Assembly (NCBI RefSeq): GCF_018812025.1
Contig: NC_063045.1
Coordinates: forward strand, 52,334,579 to 52,398,578
DNA length: 64,000 nucleotides
Origin: Megalobrama amblycephala
Lineage: Eukaryota; Chordata; Actinopteri; Cypriniformes; Xenocyprididae
Direction of reading: 5' to 3'
Positions 1 to 9,690 of this stretch are shown here, one piece after another. The notes beneath the pieces are model-generated. The model was not told the origin of the DNA. It searched no databases and saw only the letters and a program-made list of their open reading frames with translations. The stretch's first letter is position 1; the number at the start of each line of letters is the position of its first letter. Both the position numbers and the translations under genes were made by a program.

Positions 1-461
1 GACATGTTCGATCTGGTCTCTTTATAGCTTTAATGAAATAAATGTTTAAAAACACAAGCACTCTGATCAACACTGATGACATGACTTTAAACTCCGAGTA
101 TTAAGTTACATCACATAACGTTACTGACATCGTTCGTTCAATACCGGGGGTTGTAGCTTATTTTCACTGCTGACTAAACATTTATTAAGTGTATAATGGA
201 GGGTTTACATTTACAATCAACTTAGAAAATATATTATCTACTGAAAATAACATTGAATGTAATTTAATCCGCCGCAGGCAAACACGTCAAGCTAGCAAAA
301 CAGCTAACGTTACGTGGCTAGAAACAAACGCAATAACTCACTGTCAGCAAGATATAAGATAAATACACAATATTCCGACTAAAACTACATTAAACAATTT
401 TTTTTTAAATAAACAGCAAGTTTTCGTGTGTAATGGTAATCTACCAGAGAGCGACAGATAC
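1..461. other. Non-coding DNA left of the possible promoter
   Basis: This is AT-rich sequence without a convincing ORF. If the promoter at 462-560 is real, it would be the start of that gene's first intron. I see no repeat I can name. Confidence 0.3.
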
Positions 462-560
462 CTCGTCAGCGGTCTCGTCTCCGGGTCACAATGACATCAT
501 ATCCTCGCGACTGGTGTGAGCGTTGTGTGGGCGGGGCTATAGGCGGGCTGAGCTCCAAAT
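462..560 (-). promoter_or_regulatory. Possible GC-rich promoter and first non-coding exon of a leftward gene
   Basis: Read on the minus strand, this stretch has a GC box (CCCCGCCC), a CRE-like ATGATGTCAT, several CpGs and then a plausible splice donor, GAG|GTATCT, at 461/460. It stands out from the AT-rich surroundings. In mammals RABGEF1 lies directly downstream of KCTD7 on the same strand, so a rabgef1 5' end is a reasonable guess. No coding sequence of that gene is visible. The promoter and donor are inferences from short motifs only. Confidence 0.35.
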
Positions 561-1951
561 GTCAAAAGTCCCTCAGTGCATATATCAAAGTATTTCATCA
601 ACTTTTTTAATCTCTGTACAAAATCTGATAAATGAAGCATTATTATAAACGTTTAAAAAGAAAAAGCCCTGCTTCTAATAAATTGCAAAATATTTGGTTT
701 ATTATCAGCACAATAAGAGCCAGTACAATAATGCAATTCAAACAACAGTATACAACAAATGTACAACAGAGAACAAATATGCATCGGTTTAGACTCGAGC
801 AACATAAAGTAAACTGGGCAAAGCCAGTTAGGATTAACAGATGCGTTTCATCTCGTATTAAATATTCTGCTGCCAAAACACAGAGAGCTCATGCAACTTC
901 ATGTGGCCTTCACAGCTCTCACAGCAAACCAATGAGAGAGAGGTTTCAGAAGACTAAATGAACAAATACTGCTAAATCATATGCAATTGTTGAGGGTTAT
1001 GGCAATTAAAAGCATGGACAAAAGCTACTGGCAGCAGAAAATAATTTCATAAAGTGTCAAAGTAGCAAAATAGGCAATCTAACCTGCAATAAGGTGGCTA
1101 ACAGTCTTTTAGTATAATTTTAAATATATACTTCTTTTGATTCACATTCAGGAGATTTCATTTTCAACGTAGTACGTAAACTTATTCTAAAAAATACATT
1201 TTTGAGAAGGTTTATTTATGTACATAAATCAAAAATTGTATGCTTGCCTAGTGGTGTATGGTTATTTTAGAAGGCTTTTTGTGAAGCTTTGGGTGGTTTT
1301 AAATACCAGACCTTTGTATTCTAGTTAAAGTCAGTATCTGTTTGATCTGTAGTGCTTATTATTGGCAACAAAATATAGATCAGGTCCTACATATATAAGT
1401 GGTTAAACAATTGGGTAAAATAATTTTAAAATACTATAGGGAAAAAAGGGTTTTCTTCTTAAGAAATACATCACAACCAATGGCAAACGTCCAATTTCCC
1501 AATTTGAGTCCAGTTGTTTGATTCTTTGATCCAACACTTAATACATTCATTACATCTAACACAGAAACATATTTGCAGAGATGTCGTAATAATTAGAATA
1601 GGAAACACTGTTTCACATAAATTCACTTCCTCTGAGGACAATTCCAGAAAACCCTTTTAAAACTATCACTGGATGGAACAATTCTGGGTTTATTCTAAGT
1701 TAAACAATTACTTACAAAAACTAAGGAATCAATAGAGCTGCCCATAAAGGAAATTTCGGGTTGCAAACTGCAGTTTCATGAAGAAACAAAAGAGCAACTG
1801 CCACAATAACAGCCATCTTATTGAAAAGCTTGTCATTATTATTTCCACTCATTTCGAGTAGGATTCCATGATTTTGCTGGTTCATTGTAACTGTAGACAG
1901 CAGCAAACATCACTTGCTCAGACCTTGTGCACTTGGCAAAACACCTCACCA
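561..1951 (-). other. kctd7 3' untranslated and intergenic region
   Basis: The kctd7 stop codon is at 1954-1952 and transcription runs leftward into this AT-rich stretch. Minus-strand AATAAA signals occur, for example at 1694-1689 and 703-698, so the 3' UTR could be short (about 260 nt) or about 1.25 kb. The small ORFs here lack codon structure or recognisable motifs. No transposon ends are evident. Confidence 0.4.
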
Positions 1952-2328
1952 TCACCACCAGGTGATTTTAAACTCATAGATGGGCCTTTTGCAGTAGTAG
2001 TGGTTGATGAGGTGTTTGTCACACACGCCGATGCATTGCTGGTCAGCAGAGATGCCACGATCTGCCAGGTCGCTCACTATGCAGTGAAGAAGGTCATAAA
2101 CATCAGCCACTGCCTCCCAGGGCCCAAAGGACACGTCAACCTCACAATGGTGCTCAAACAGCTTGGCCTCGCTCTCTGAACGCTCAAATCGCAGCGAATT
2201 GAACAGCGGCCTTTCATAAGGGGTGATGGGCATCTCCTCCTTGTACACGCAGATCTTCAGCTTCGCAAAGCGAGCCTTCCGCTGCATGGCACGAAGCTTT
2301 GCGATCTCCACAATGCGTTCAAGATTTT
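1952..2328 (-). CDS. kctd7: kctd7 coding exon 4 (C-terminal domain and stop)
   Basis: The acceptor is GCTCCAG|AAAATC. It encodes ENLERIVEIAKLRAMQRKAR through to KITWW and a TGA stop. This is the most conserved part of KCTD7 and lies in one exon. The residues joining exon 3 to exon 4 (PYYK-ENLERIVE) match human PYYKDHLERIVE, confirming the splice. Confidence 0.96.
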
Positions 2329-5300
2329 CTGGAGCAAAATGGAACAATGTTTAGTCAATTGAAAACAACTTTTTTTATTTATAAGTTTTAAAGGTGTAAC
2401 AATATATTGCAATATCGCAATACAAAAATGCAGCATGCACTGTGGATAGTGACAATATGTTAATATGGTAATGACCAGGGCCATCCCAAGCATGGGGCGG
2501 GGCCAAGTACGAGTTAGAGAAAGAGGACCAATCCAAGCCTATTCAATGTCACCCCTGATGTAATACCAAATATAGCAGGTTTTTTTTTTTGTTAACTTTT
2601 TACTATGGAAGCTTGTTTTTCGCCATGAAATAAAAAAATAAAAAAGGTAATTGACTTTTTATCTCACAATTCTGAATTTTCTCGAAATTGTGAGTTTATA
2701 TCTCAGATATAAAGATATATAAAGTCGAGATATAAAGTCAGAATTGCATGATATAAAGTCAGAATAGAGAGGTATAAACTCACAATTTTGAGAAAAAAAG
2801 TCGCAATTGTTATAACTCGCAATTGTGAGTTTATATCTCACAATTTTGACATTTTTCTCAGAATTGCATGATATAAAGTTAGAATTGCATGATATAAAGT
2901 CAAAATTGTGAGTTATGAAGTCAAAATTGTGTGATATAAAGTCAGAATTGCATGATATAAAGTCAGAATTTATCAGAAGTGATAAAAACTCAGAATTGAA
3001 GTGAATTTTGATCAGAAGTGATCAAAAACATCAGAATTGCGTGATATGAAGTCAGAATTGTGAGTTATAAAGCCAAAATTGTGAGTTATAAAGTCAAAAT
3101 TGCGTAATATATAGTCAGAATTGTGAGTTATAAAGTCAAAATTGCGTGATATAGTCAAAATTGTGTTATAAAGTCAAAATAGCAAGATAAACTCACAATT
3201 CTGAGAAAACTGTAAAACTCGCAATAGTGAGTTTATATCTCACAATTCTGACTTTATAATGTGCAATTGCGAATTATAGTCAGAAATGCGTGATATAAAG
3301 TCAGAATTGCAAGTTATAAAGTCAGAATTTATCAGAAGTGATAAAAACTCGCAATTGCGAGAAAAAACGTCAGAATTGCGAGATACAAACAATTCTGACT
3401 TTACATCATGCAATTCTGACTTTATAACTTGCAATTGCGAGAAAAAATAAAATGAGATTAAAAGTCGCAATTACCTTTTTTATTTTTTATGTGGCAGAAA
3501 CAAGCTTCCATAGTTTACCGTATGTTACAAGTAATAATTTTAAATAATACTTTTTCAACTCTGGCTTTGTTCAGAGTATCGTGAGAGTACCGTATCGTGA
3601 GATCATTATCGTGTATCGAACCGAATCGTGACATGAGTGTATTGTTACACCCCTAATTATTTTTATTTTACCTTTATAATAGGGCAAGAGATCAAGAAAA
3701 GCCTGTCGCACTTTCTCTCCGGTAAGTGGCTGCGTGTCTTCCAGGCTTTCCAAAAGAGGCCCGAGAGCGTAATACTGAGCTTCTCTGTGCACCGCACGCA
3801 CACGGTCCCTCTGAGGCAGCTCACCCTCTCGCAAGAAATTCAGAATATCCCTAAAGCCAGAGAAGTGTGTATATATAAGCACTTCTAATAACCATGCGAT
3901 TTTAAACTGGATATCGAGCAGTTATTTAAGTAATCCACTGATGAAATAATAAAAACAAAAGCTAAATTCAGATAATCATACTGTTTGCTTTGTATTTTTG
4001 GGTTCTAGGCACCAACCATTATCAGACATTGACTAATCTAAAGACTAACCCAAAATATGCTCCGTCACGGTCGATGAAATATCGTCCCTCTGCATCCCGG
4101 GGAATTTGGTGGCGGCCACTAAACATGGCAGCCAGCATAGTGTCCTCATAACGACGCAGAGTGGACAGCCGGGTGGTGAAATATGTTCCTCCTACATTTA
4201 GGGGGATGACCTCAGGAAACTGGGGAGAGAGAAGAAACAGAAATATCCTTTTGTGTTAGTCTGAATGTACAAAACATCTCAAGTTTGGGTAAGAAGGTTT
4301 TAATGTTTTTGAAAGAGGTCTCTTATGATCATCAAGGCTGGATTAAATACAGTTAAAATAATGTGCAATAGTATTACAATTTAAAATTATTTTTATTTTA
4401 ATAACTTTTAGAATGTAACTTATTCCTGTGATGGCAAAGAGAAAAGACATTTCTCCAGTCTTCAGTGTCAAGAAACGTTATTATCAATGTTGAAAACAGT
4501 TGTGCTGCTTAATATTTTTGTGAAAACTGTGCTATTTTTTTCAGGATTCTTTTATAAAAAGAAAGTTCAAAAGAACAATTTATTTTAAATATAAATTTTG
4601 TGTAAGATTATAAATGTCTTTACTTGTTTCCTTTCAAAAACAGATAGTGTATGTACACTAATCAAAGTACGTTAATCGTTTTGCCCCAGGAGGACTGAGA
4701 TGTATATCTTTAGCATTTTCTGAACTTTTGAAGCATTATGCACCAAATTGAATGCTGTTAAACGTTTAAATTTCCTTAAAACCCGTTGGCAATGATAAAC
4801 AAAGGTGTTGGACTAATCATATTACACATCTTGACAGGTCACTCTGGGTTTAACAGAAGTCTGCAAGACATGATTAGTTTAATCCAGAGGATATGATTTG
4901 ATTGACATGTGACGTGAACCAATCAAAGGCGGCGTTCACCCGCCCCACTGGGATGAAGGACCAATCAGATTGCAGTAATCGGGAAGAAAACACGCTCAAT
5001 ACATCTGTTGCCTATGGAAACGGTTATGATTAAACGCTGGAAAACTACACAGTTCCTCCAGATTATTTTTTGAAAAAAAAAAAATCACATTGGGGGGGAA
5101 ACCCAGACGAACGTAGACATTTTAAAGCTGGATCTAGAAATCACACTTACAGTAACGTACAACAAACTACTCGGTGATGATGATGATAATAATAGCACAT
5201 CCTCTTTAAACCTCGGGGACTTACCTCCTCAGGTGCGTCTAAGGTGCGAAGGGACTTCCCTAGATTAAGATTAGGGACTGGTACGGCTGGTTTGCGATAC

Positions 5301-5377
5301 TCCTCTTCCTCGTTGTCCGCGCCTGACATCGCATCTCCCTGTTTTTCAGTGTCACTCGCAGCCGAAAACACCACCAT
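1952..5377 (-). CDS. kctd7: KCTD7, BTB/POZ potassium-channel-tetramerisation-domain protein (whole gene, 4 coding exons)
   Basis: Joining 5377-5225, 4219-4050, 3850-3672 and 2328-1952 gives an uninterrupted 292-residue protein, against 289 in human KCTD7. Every junction has GT-AG and matching phase. Exon 1 encodes an acidic, variable N-terminus; exons 2 and 3 encode the BTB/POZ fold (PEVIPLNVGG, TTRLSTLRRYEDTM, DRDGAYFGDILNF); exon 4 encodes the strongly conserved C-terminal half, with HHCEVDVSFGPWEAV and a terminal KRPIYEFKITWW. KCTD7 is known as a cytosolic CUL3-linked adaptor affecting neuronal excitability; human mutations cause progressive myoclonic epilepsy. The start at 5377 (MVVFSAAS) is chosen because human KCTD7 begins MVVV. 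Two in-frame ATGs lie upstream, at 5563 and 5443, without a stop between. Recognition of the family is secure; the exact start is less so. Confidence 0.96.
2390..3654. mobile_element. hAT-like element filling kctd7 intron 3, with a nested tandem-body element
   Basis: The left end reads AAGGTGTAACAATAT and the right end reads ATTGTTACACCCCTA inverted, the GGGTGTAAC terminus common in fish hAT elements. A second element at 2603-3513 is nested inside. Together they occupy about 94% of the 1343-nt intron. No transposase is present, and no clear target duplication remains at the degraded left end. Confidence 0.75.
2603..3513. mobile_element. Tandem-body inverted-repeat element, copy 1 (nested)
   Basis: The outer inverted repeats are CTATGGAAGCTTG at 2603 and CAAGCTTCCATAG ending at 3513, followed inward by AAAAAAGGTAATTG and its complement. 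The body is many degenerate units of about 17-20 bp resembling ATAAAGTCAGAATTGCGTG and their inverse TCACAATTCTGACTTTAT. Copies 2 and 3 of the family lie at 35159-35656 and 39239-41267. Confidence 0.85.
3672..3850 (-). CDS. kctd7: kctd7 coding exon 3 (rest of BTB domain)
   Basis: The acceptor is CTTTAG|GGATATT and the donor is AAAG|GTAAAA (phase 1). It encodes DILNFLREGELPQRDRVRAV, then EAQYYALGPLLE and VRQAFLDLLPYYK, in the order of human KCTD7. The donor lies only about 17 nt from the end of a transposon that fills the next intron. Confidence 0.94.
4050..4219 (-). CDS. kctd7: kctd7 coding exon 2 (first part of BTB domain)
   Basis: The acceptor is CCCCAG|TTTCCT and the donor is TTTGG|GTTAGT (phase 2). 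The exon encodes FPEVIPLNVGG followed by the LSTLRRYEDTMLAAMFSGRH core of the KCTD-type BTB fold and DRDGAYF. It is too short to show as a conventional ORF; I read it directly from the sequence. Confidence 0.93.
4310..4640 (+). repeat. Interspersed repeat, GTTCAAAAGTTTGG family, partial copy in kctd7 intron 1
   Basis: Phrases such as GAAAGAGGTCTCTTATGATCA, CAAGGCTGGATTAA, CAGTCTTCAGTGTCA and AGAAAGTTCAAAAGAACA match other copies in this window, for example at 19.8, 27.4, 35.1 and 48.0 kb. The copy has lost parts of its middle. The rest of this 1 kb intron shows nothing else I can name. Confidence 0.65.
5225..5377 (-). CDS. kctd7: kctd7 coding exon 1
   Basis: This exon gives 51 codons from MVVFSAAS to DAPEE, rich in acidic residues (DNEEEE). 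The donor is GAG|GTAAGT at 5224/5223, phase 0. The upstream sequence to 5563 is open in the same frame and GC-rich, so a longer N-terminus starting at MATSRV (5443) cannot be excluded. Confidence 0.88.
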
Positions 5378-5740
5378 CACTCTCGGCTGAGGAGGGACCG
5401 TCCGCCCCTCCTGCGCGAACCTCCTCACCCGTGATGTTGCCATTTGGAGCGGAGCTGCTGCGCTAAAGGAAAGCGGAGGCGGTTCTCCGTTTGTTTCGCC
5501 TGCTCCATTATGCTGCATGCACACACCACAGCAGGGTTGATAATAGTTTAGATAAAGGCCCACAGTAGACTGTCAGCGATTGTTATGATGTCCAGGTCCG
5601 TGTACAGGAGGACGGCAGGGTAGCACAGCACACCCCGCGCGAGAGGTGTGGTCTACAGGCTGATCAGGTGGATGCGAGACTACTCTTGTGCTCGGTAAAG
5701 CACGTACGCAAATTGCGTAGGTGACAGAGCACGGCTGGAA
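5378..5740 (-). promoter_or_regulatory. kctd7 promoter and 5' UTR region
   Basis: CpG-rich sequence lies immediately upstream of the chosen kctd7 start, with CCCGCGCGAG around 5635 and no repeats until the TA tract at 5855. No TATA box at a convincing distance was seen. The transcription start cannot be placed by eye. Confidence 0.4.
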
Positions 5741-5852
5741 TGTTTTTGGCCGTGTACTCCGCTACAGGCGTAAACATAAATAGAGATTTACAGACATGCG
5801 TAACTTGTGTACACGTAGTTAATCAGGCATCATTTTTATGTAGGGCAGAGTT

Positions 5853-5854
<2 letters not shown>

Positions 5855-5936
<82 letters not shown>
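5855..5936. repeat. (TA)n microsatellite, about 41 units
   Basis: A pure TA run of about 82 bp, about 480 bp upstream of the kctd7 start codon. It is self-complementary and may extrude as a cruciform. Its length is likely to vary between individuals and assemblies. Confidence 0.97.
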
Positions 5937-5937
<1 letters not shown>

Positions 5938-6193
5938 CACACAAGCACACACAATGTATGTAATGAATTTTATTCATGTTTATGAATTATGAATGAACTG
6001 ATTCCAAAATAGTTTTAGTATTTATCCATCATGCTCTTTGAAGGTCAGAAAAATCTGGACTTTTGGTAATAACTATGATGTCCAAGTCCACTAAAGGAGG
6101 GAGAGCGTTTCGCATTAGGCTCCTAAACGCTGGAATAGCCTTCATGATGATGTTCAGGGCTCAGATAGCCTACATTATCCCAGTTTAAAGGGA

Positions 6194-7558
6194 TACACTG
6201 AAAAAAAATGCTGTTCTTACTTAGAATTTTTGTCTTGTTTCCAGTCCAAATATCTAAAAATTCTTAGATCAAGAAGCATTTTCTTGACAAGAAAAAAATT
6301 ATTTTCTTGTTTTTAGGAAAAATAAGTCAGAATTAAGTGAGTTTTTCCTTAAAGGTGCCCTAGAATCAAAAATTGATTTTACCTTTGCATAGTTGAATAA
6401 CAAGAGTTCAGTACATGGAAAAGACATACATTGAGTTTCAAACTCCATTGCTTCCTCCTTCTTATGTAAATCTCATTTGTTTAAAAGACCTCAGAAGAAC
6501 AGGCGAATCTCAACATAACACTGACTGTTACGTAACAGTCGGGATCATTAATATGTACGCCCCCAATATTTGCATATGCCATCATGTTCAAGGCATTAGA
6601 CAAGGGCAGCCAGTGTTAACGTCTGGATCTGTGCACAGCTGAATCAACAGACTAGGTAAGCAAGCAAGAATAATAGCGAAAAATGGCAGATGGAGCGATA
6701 ATAACTGACATGATCCATGATTACATGATATTTTTAGTGATATTTGTGAATTGTCTTTCTAAATGTTTTGTTAGCATGTTGCTAATGTACTGTTAAATGT
6801 GGTTAAAGTTACCATCGGTTATTACTGTATTCACGGAGAGAAGAGCCGTTGCGATTTTCATTTTTAAACACTTGCAGTCTGTATAATGCACAAACACAAC
6901 TTCATTTTTTATAAATCTCTCCAACAGTGTGTAATGTTAGCTTTAGCCACGGAGCACAGCCTCAAACTCATTCAGAATCAAATGTAAACATCCAAATAAA
7001 TACTATACTCACATGATCCGACGCATTCATGCAGCATGCATGATGAGCATCTTGTAAAGATCCATTTGAGGGTTATATTAACTGTGTGAACTTTGTAAAT
7101 GCACTGTATTATAGCCGAGAGCTCGGGGGGGCAGGGAGCGCGCGATTTAAAGGGGCCGCGCGCTGAATCGGTGCATAGTTAATGATGCCCCAAAATAGGC
7201 AGTTAAAAAAATTCATTTAAAAAAAAATCTATGGGGTATTTTGAGCTGAAACTTAACAGACACATTCAGGGGACACCTTAGACTTCTATTACATCTTGTA
7301 AAAACTGGTTCTAGGGCACCTTTAAAGCAAGCAAAATAATCTTAATCCAAACTGAAAACAAGATTATATAGGTTATTTTTGTTTTCAAATAAGATTATTT
7401 TGTTTTTAAGGAAAAACTCAATTTTGACTTATTTTTCCTGAAAACAAGAAAATAATTTTTTACTTGTCAAGAAAATGATTCTTGATTTAAGAACTTTAAG
7501 ATATTTTGACTAGAAACAAGACAAAAACTCTAAGTAAGAACAGCATTTTTTGCAGTGC
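6194..7558. mobile_element. Inverted-repeat DNA element (ACTGAAAAAAATGCTG type) split by a nested insertion
   Basis: The left arm at 6194-6348 and the right arm at 7326-7558 are inverse copies: TGCTGTTCTTACTTAGA, TTTTGTCTTGTTTC and TTTTCTTGACAAGAA on the left, and their complements on the right, ending CAGCATTTTTTGCAGT. The arms were joined before the 969-bp element at 6353-7321 inserted. No coding capacity remains. Confidence 0.8.
6353..7321 (+). mobile_element. TTAA-flanked non-autonomous DNA transposon, copy 1
   Basis: TTAA at 6349-6352 and 7322-7325 flanks termini AGGTGCCCTAGAA and TTCTAGGGCACCT. A 970-bp copy in the same orientation lies at 52193-53162 and also has TTAA on both sides. 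A TTAA duplication is known for piggyBac and Kolobok elements; I cannot choose between them without a transposase. The short ORF near 6415-6642 is shared in part with copy 2 but has no recognisable domain. Confidence 0.88.
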
Positions 7559-7559
7559 A

Positions 7560-7870
7560 GTTGCAAAAAAATTCTGTCATTAATTACTCACCCTCATGTT
7601 GTTCCAAACCTGTAAGACTTTTGTTCATCTTCGGAACACAAATGAGATCTTTTTGATGAAATCTGAGAGCTTTCTGTCCCTCCTATGCAGCTACCACTTT
7701 GATGCTTCAAAAAGTTCATAAAGAGATTGTAAAACTATTCCATATGAATTGAGCAGTTTAGTCCAAATTTTCTGAAGAGACTCGATCACTTTATATGATG
7801 AACAGATTTAATTTAGGCCTTTATTCACATATAATACATAATTACTTGATAATTACTTCAATGAGCTCAT
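7560..7870 (+). mobile_element. Truncated copy of the long-inverted-repeat TTAA element
   Basis: The sequence from TTCTGTCATTAATTACTCACC through CTTCGGAACACAAATGAG, AGCTACCACTTTGATGC and TATATGATGAACAGATTTAA matches the left arm of the 23914-26148 element. It gives an uninterrupted version of that arm, which helps to define the nested insertions there. The outer end and the right arm are missing. Confidence 0.75.
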
Positions 7871-8412
7871 TGTTTCTGCCTAAAACTAATACATGATGTT
7901 AGCTAACTGCATGATTTGTATATGTACATTCTGAAATACATTACATGGACACAGTCACATGTGATAACAGATCACTCTAAATTGTAGCCTAATGTAGACA
8001 CATGCATTTTCTGTAGCTAAAGCTAATTTGAAGCGATATGTATTGTAAAAAGCGCTATACAAATAAATGCAAATTGAATTAAATTTAGGAAGCAGTGCAT
8101 TACCCGGATAAATTGAGTTCTTATGCATGTGTCCCCAATACATTTAACAACATTTATAATGTTAAATAGAATTTTATTAGGGCCCTTAATTTAAATTTTA
8201 CTCATTTAAATCACTTTGATTTATTGGACTACAGTCATTTTCTCATGTCCACAGAGAACCTGAAATAACTGTATTTCCAGTAGGCTAACATTAAATGTTA
8301 CATTATCTAAAAACATATTTTAGCGATTCATTTGAAGTAATAATAGCCTACTGATAGGTTGTCCACTGAGTTATTGTCCACTTTATATCCTGATACTTTG
8401 ACCTATATCTGT

Positions 8413-8444
<32 letters not shown>

Positions 8445-8480
8445 AAATGTATAAATGAATAACAAAAACCATGTTTAATT
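7871..8480. other. AT-rich intergenic sequence upstream of dnajc30
   Basis: No gene is visible. It contains an (AAAT)n microsatellite at about 8415-8445. Nothing else could be supported. Confidence 0.5.
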
Positions 8481-8519
8481 TTTAAAGTTGAAGTCCATTA
8501 CGCAACAACAACCTGAACG

Positions 8520-8661
8520 TCCCACCAATCTCTTACATGGAAATATTTATCTCGCACGGCATTGGCCAAATTTCACTCAACCCACAAAGAAGGACATATC
8601 TAATTGGTCACTTTGTTGTTCGCGGAAGCAGATGACGGTTGTTTTAGGTGATCTCTGCGCA
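8520..8661 (+). promoter_or_regulatory. dnajc30 proximal promoter
   Basis: Three CCAAT-type motifs (CCAAT at 8525-8529, ATTGG at 8561-8565 and 8602-8606) and an ETS-like GCGGAAGC at 8622-8629 lie within 140 bp of the ATG at 8662. This arrangement is common at promoters of nuclear genes for mitochondrial proteins. It also argues that the upstream in-frame ATG at 8488 is not the real start. Confidence 0.5.
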
Positions 8662-9690
8662 ATGGCGGAGGTCACACAGCGGTTCGGGAGAGAAGCTTAC
8701 AAGCTTTTAAAACCTCAAAATCTCCCGCTTTTGGATAAAAACTGTAAACCCGTCTCACAGGCAGCTTATGTTGCAGCTTTAACAAATTCAATACAGCTCT
8801 GTGAGATTCGTAGTGACCGTGTCAGAGCTGCTAAAGGACTGTGTGAAACGAGCCCGGCAGGTCTGGAGACTGCAGAAGGGAATGTAAACAGACTCTTCAC
8901 GGGTGCTGGTGGAGATGCACACAGCCTGAAAGTGCCGTTGGACTACCGTTCTGGAAATATTAGTAAATGGAATGACCGCCGTGGATTGAAGTCTAAGGCA
9001 TCTCTGGTGCACGTACCGTCCTGGGAGAGCTTGTGTTGGGGAATACATGGAAAACTCCATAAAAAGACTCTCTATGGACTTGCAAATGCTCAGTTTATGT
9101 CTTTCAGTAGAGCTTACAGTGGCACACAGAATAACGGCAGTCCAGCTGAGCCACTATACAAATCCAAGTCTGCATATTATGAAATTTTGGGAGTGTCTCC
9201 ATCAGCCACCCATGCACAAATCAAGACTGCTTACTATAAGCAGTCCTTCATATATCACCCGGACAAGAACGCAGGGAGCGAGGAGGCCACGTTCAGGTTC
9301 TCTCAGATCAGTGAGTCTTACCACGTCCTGGGTAATAAAGCACTGAGGAGGAAATACGATCGAGGGATCCTGAGTCAAGCAGACCTGCTGGGATCCAGCA
9401 AACCCACTAGCAGAGAGAGTTCAGCGTCAGGACAGCAGACCAGAGCCCGACACTCCCCCTCTGTTGGATCCGCCCAGCAGAAGATCTTCGACTTTGATAC
9501 CTTCATCAGATCACACTATGGAGAACAGCTTCAGAGAGAAAAGCAGCTCCGGCAGCGCAGAGAAGAGATTCTCAGGAAGGAGAAGGAGAACTATGAGGAT
9601 GTGAAACTGGGCAGGTTGAAGGAGTTCACTGTGGGGTTAATGCTGGCTATGGCAATCGCCATCTTACTTAGTCTAAAGTCTAGCAAGTGA
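8662..9690 (+). CDS. dnajc30: DNAJC30, mitochondrial J-domain (Hsp40) protein
   Basis: This is an intronless gene, as in human DNAJC30. From the ATG at 8662 (Kozak context GCA ATG G) it encodes 342 residues. The J domain spans about residues 172-236: YYEILGVSP, then IKTAYYKQS, the catalytic loop motif HPDKN at 199-203, and LRRKYDRGIL. Further on, FDFDTFIRSHYGEQLQRE matches the DNAJC30-specific region of human FDFDAFYQAHYGEQLERE. A hydrophobic segment, about residues 321-338, ends the protein. Known role: DNAJC30 sits at the mitochondrial inner membrane, associates with ATP synthase and acts in complex I repair; human variants cause recessive Leber-type optic neuropathy. About 170 residues precede the J domain, far more than in human. 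An in-frame ATG at 8632 (MTVVLGD) is an alternative start. Fish may have two paralogues, so a/b cannot be assigned. Confidence 0.93.
   Translation: MAEVTQRFGREAYKLLKPQNLPLLDKNCKPVSQAAYVAALTNSIQLCEIRSDRVRAAKGLCETSPAGLETAEGNVNRLFTGAGGDAHSLKVPLDYRSGNISKWNDRRGLKSKASLVHVPSWESLCWGIHGKLHKKTLYGLANAQFMSFSRAYSGTQNNGSPAEPLYKSKSAYYEILGVSPSATHAQIKTAYYKQSFIYHPDKNAGSEEATFRFSQISESYHVLGNKALRRKYDRGILSQADLLGSSKPTSRESSASGQQTRARHSPSVGSAQQKIFDFDTFIRSHYGEQLQREKQLRQRREEILRKEKENYEDVKLGRLKEFTVGLMLAMAIAILLSLKSSK

Noticed and set aside
2659..3470. Minus-strand ORFs with repeating SELHDVKSEL/NSDFISRN-like peptides
   Set aside because: They are translations of the tandem array inside a transposon, not genes.
5740..5937. 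ORF ending in YIYIYIYI
   Set aside because: It is created by the TA microsatellite.
6415..6642. 75-codon ORF also partly present at 52255-52440
   Set aside because: It lies in a non-autonomous transposon. Similarity between copies reflects the shared repeat, and the frame differs in length and shows no domain.
8488..8661. dnajc30 start at the first in-frame ATG (8488)
   Set aside because: The first 58 codons contain CCAAT and ETS-type promoter motifs and have poor coding character. The ATG at 8662 has a better context.
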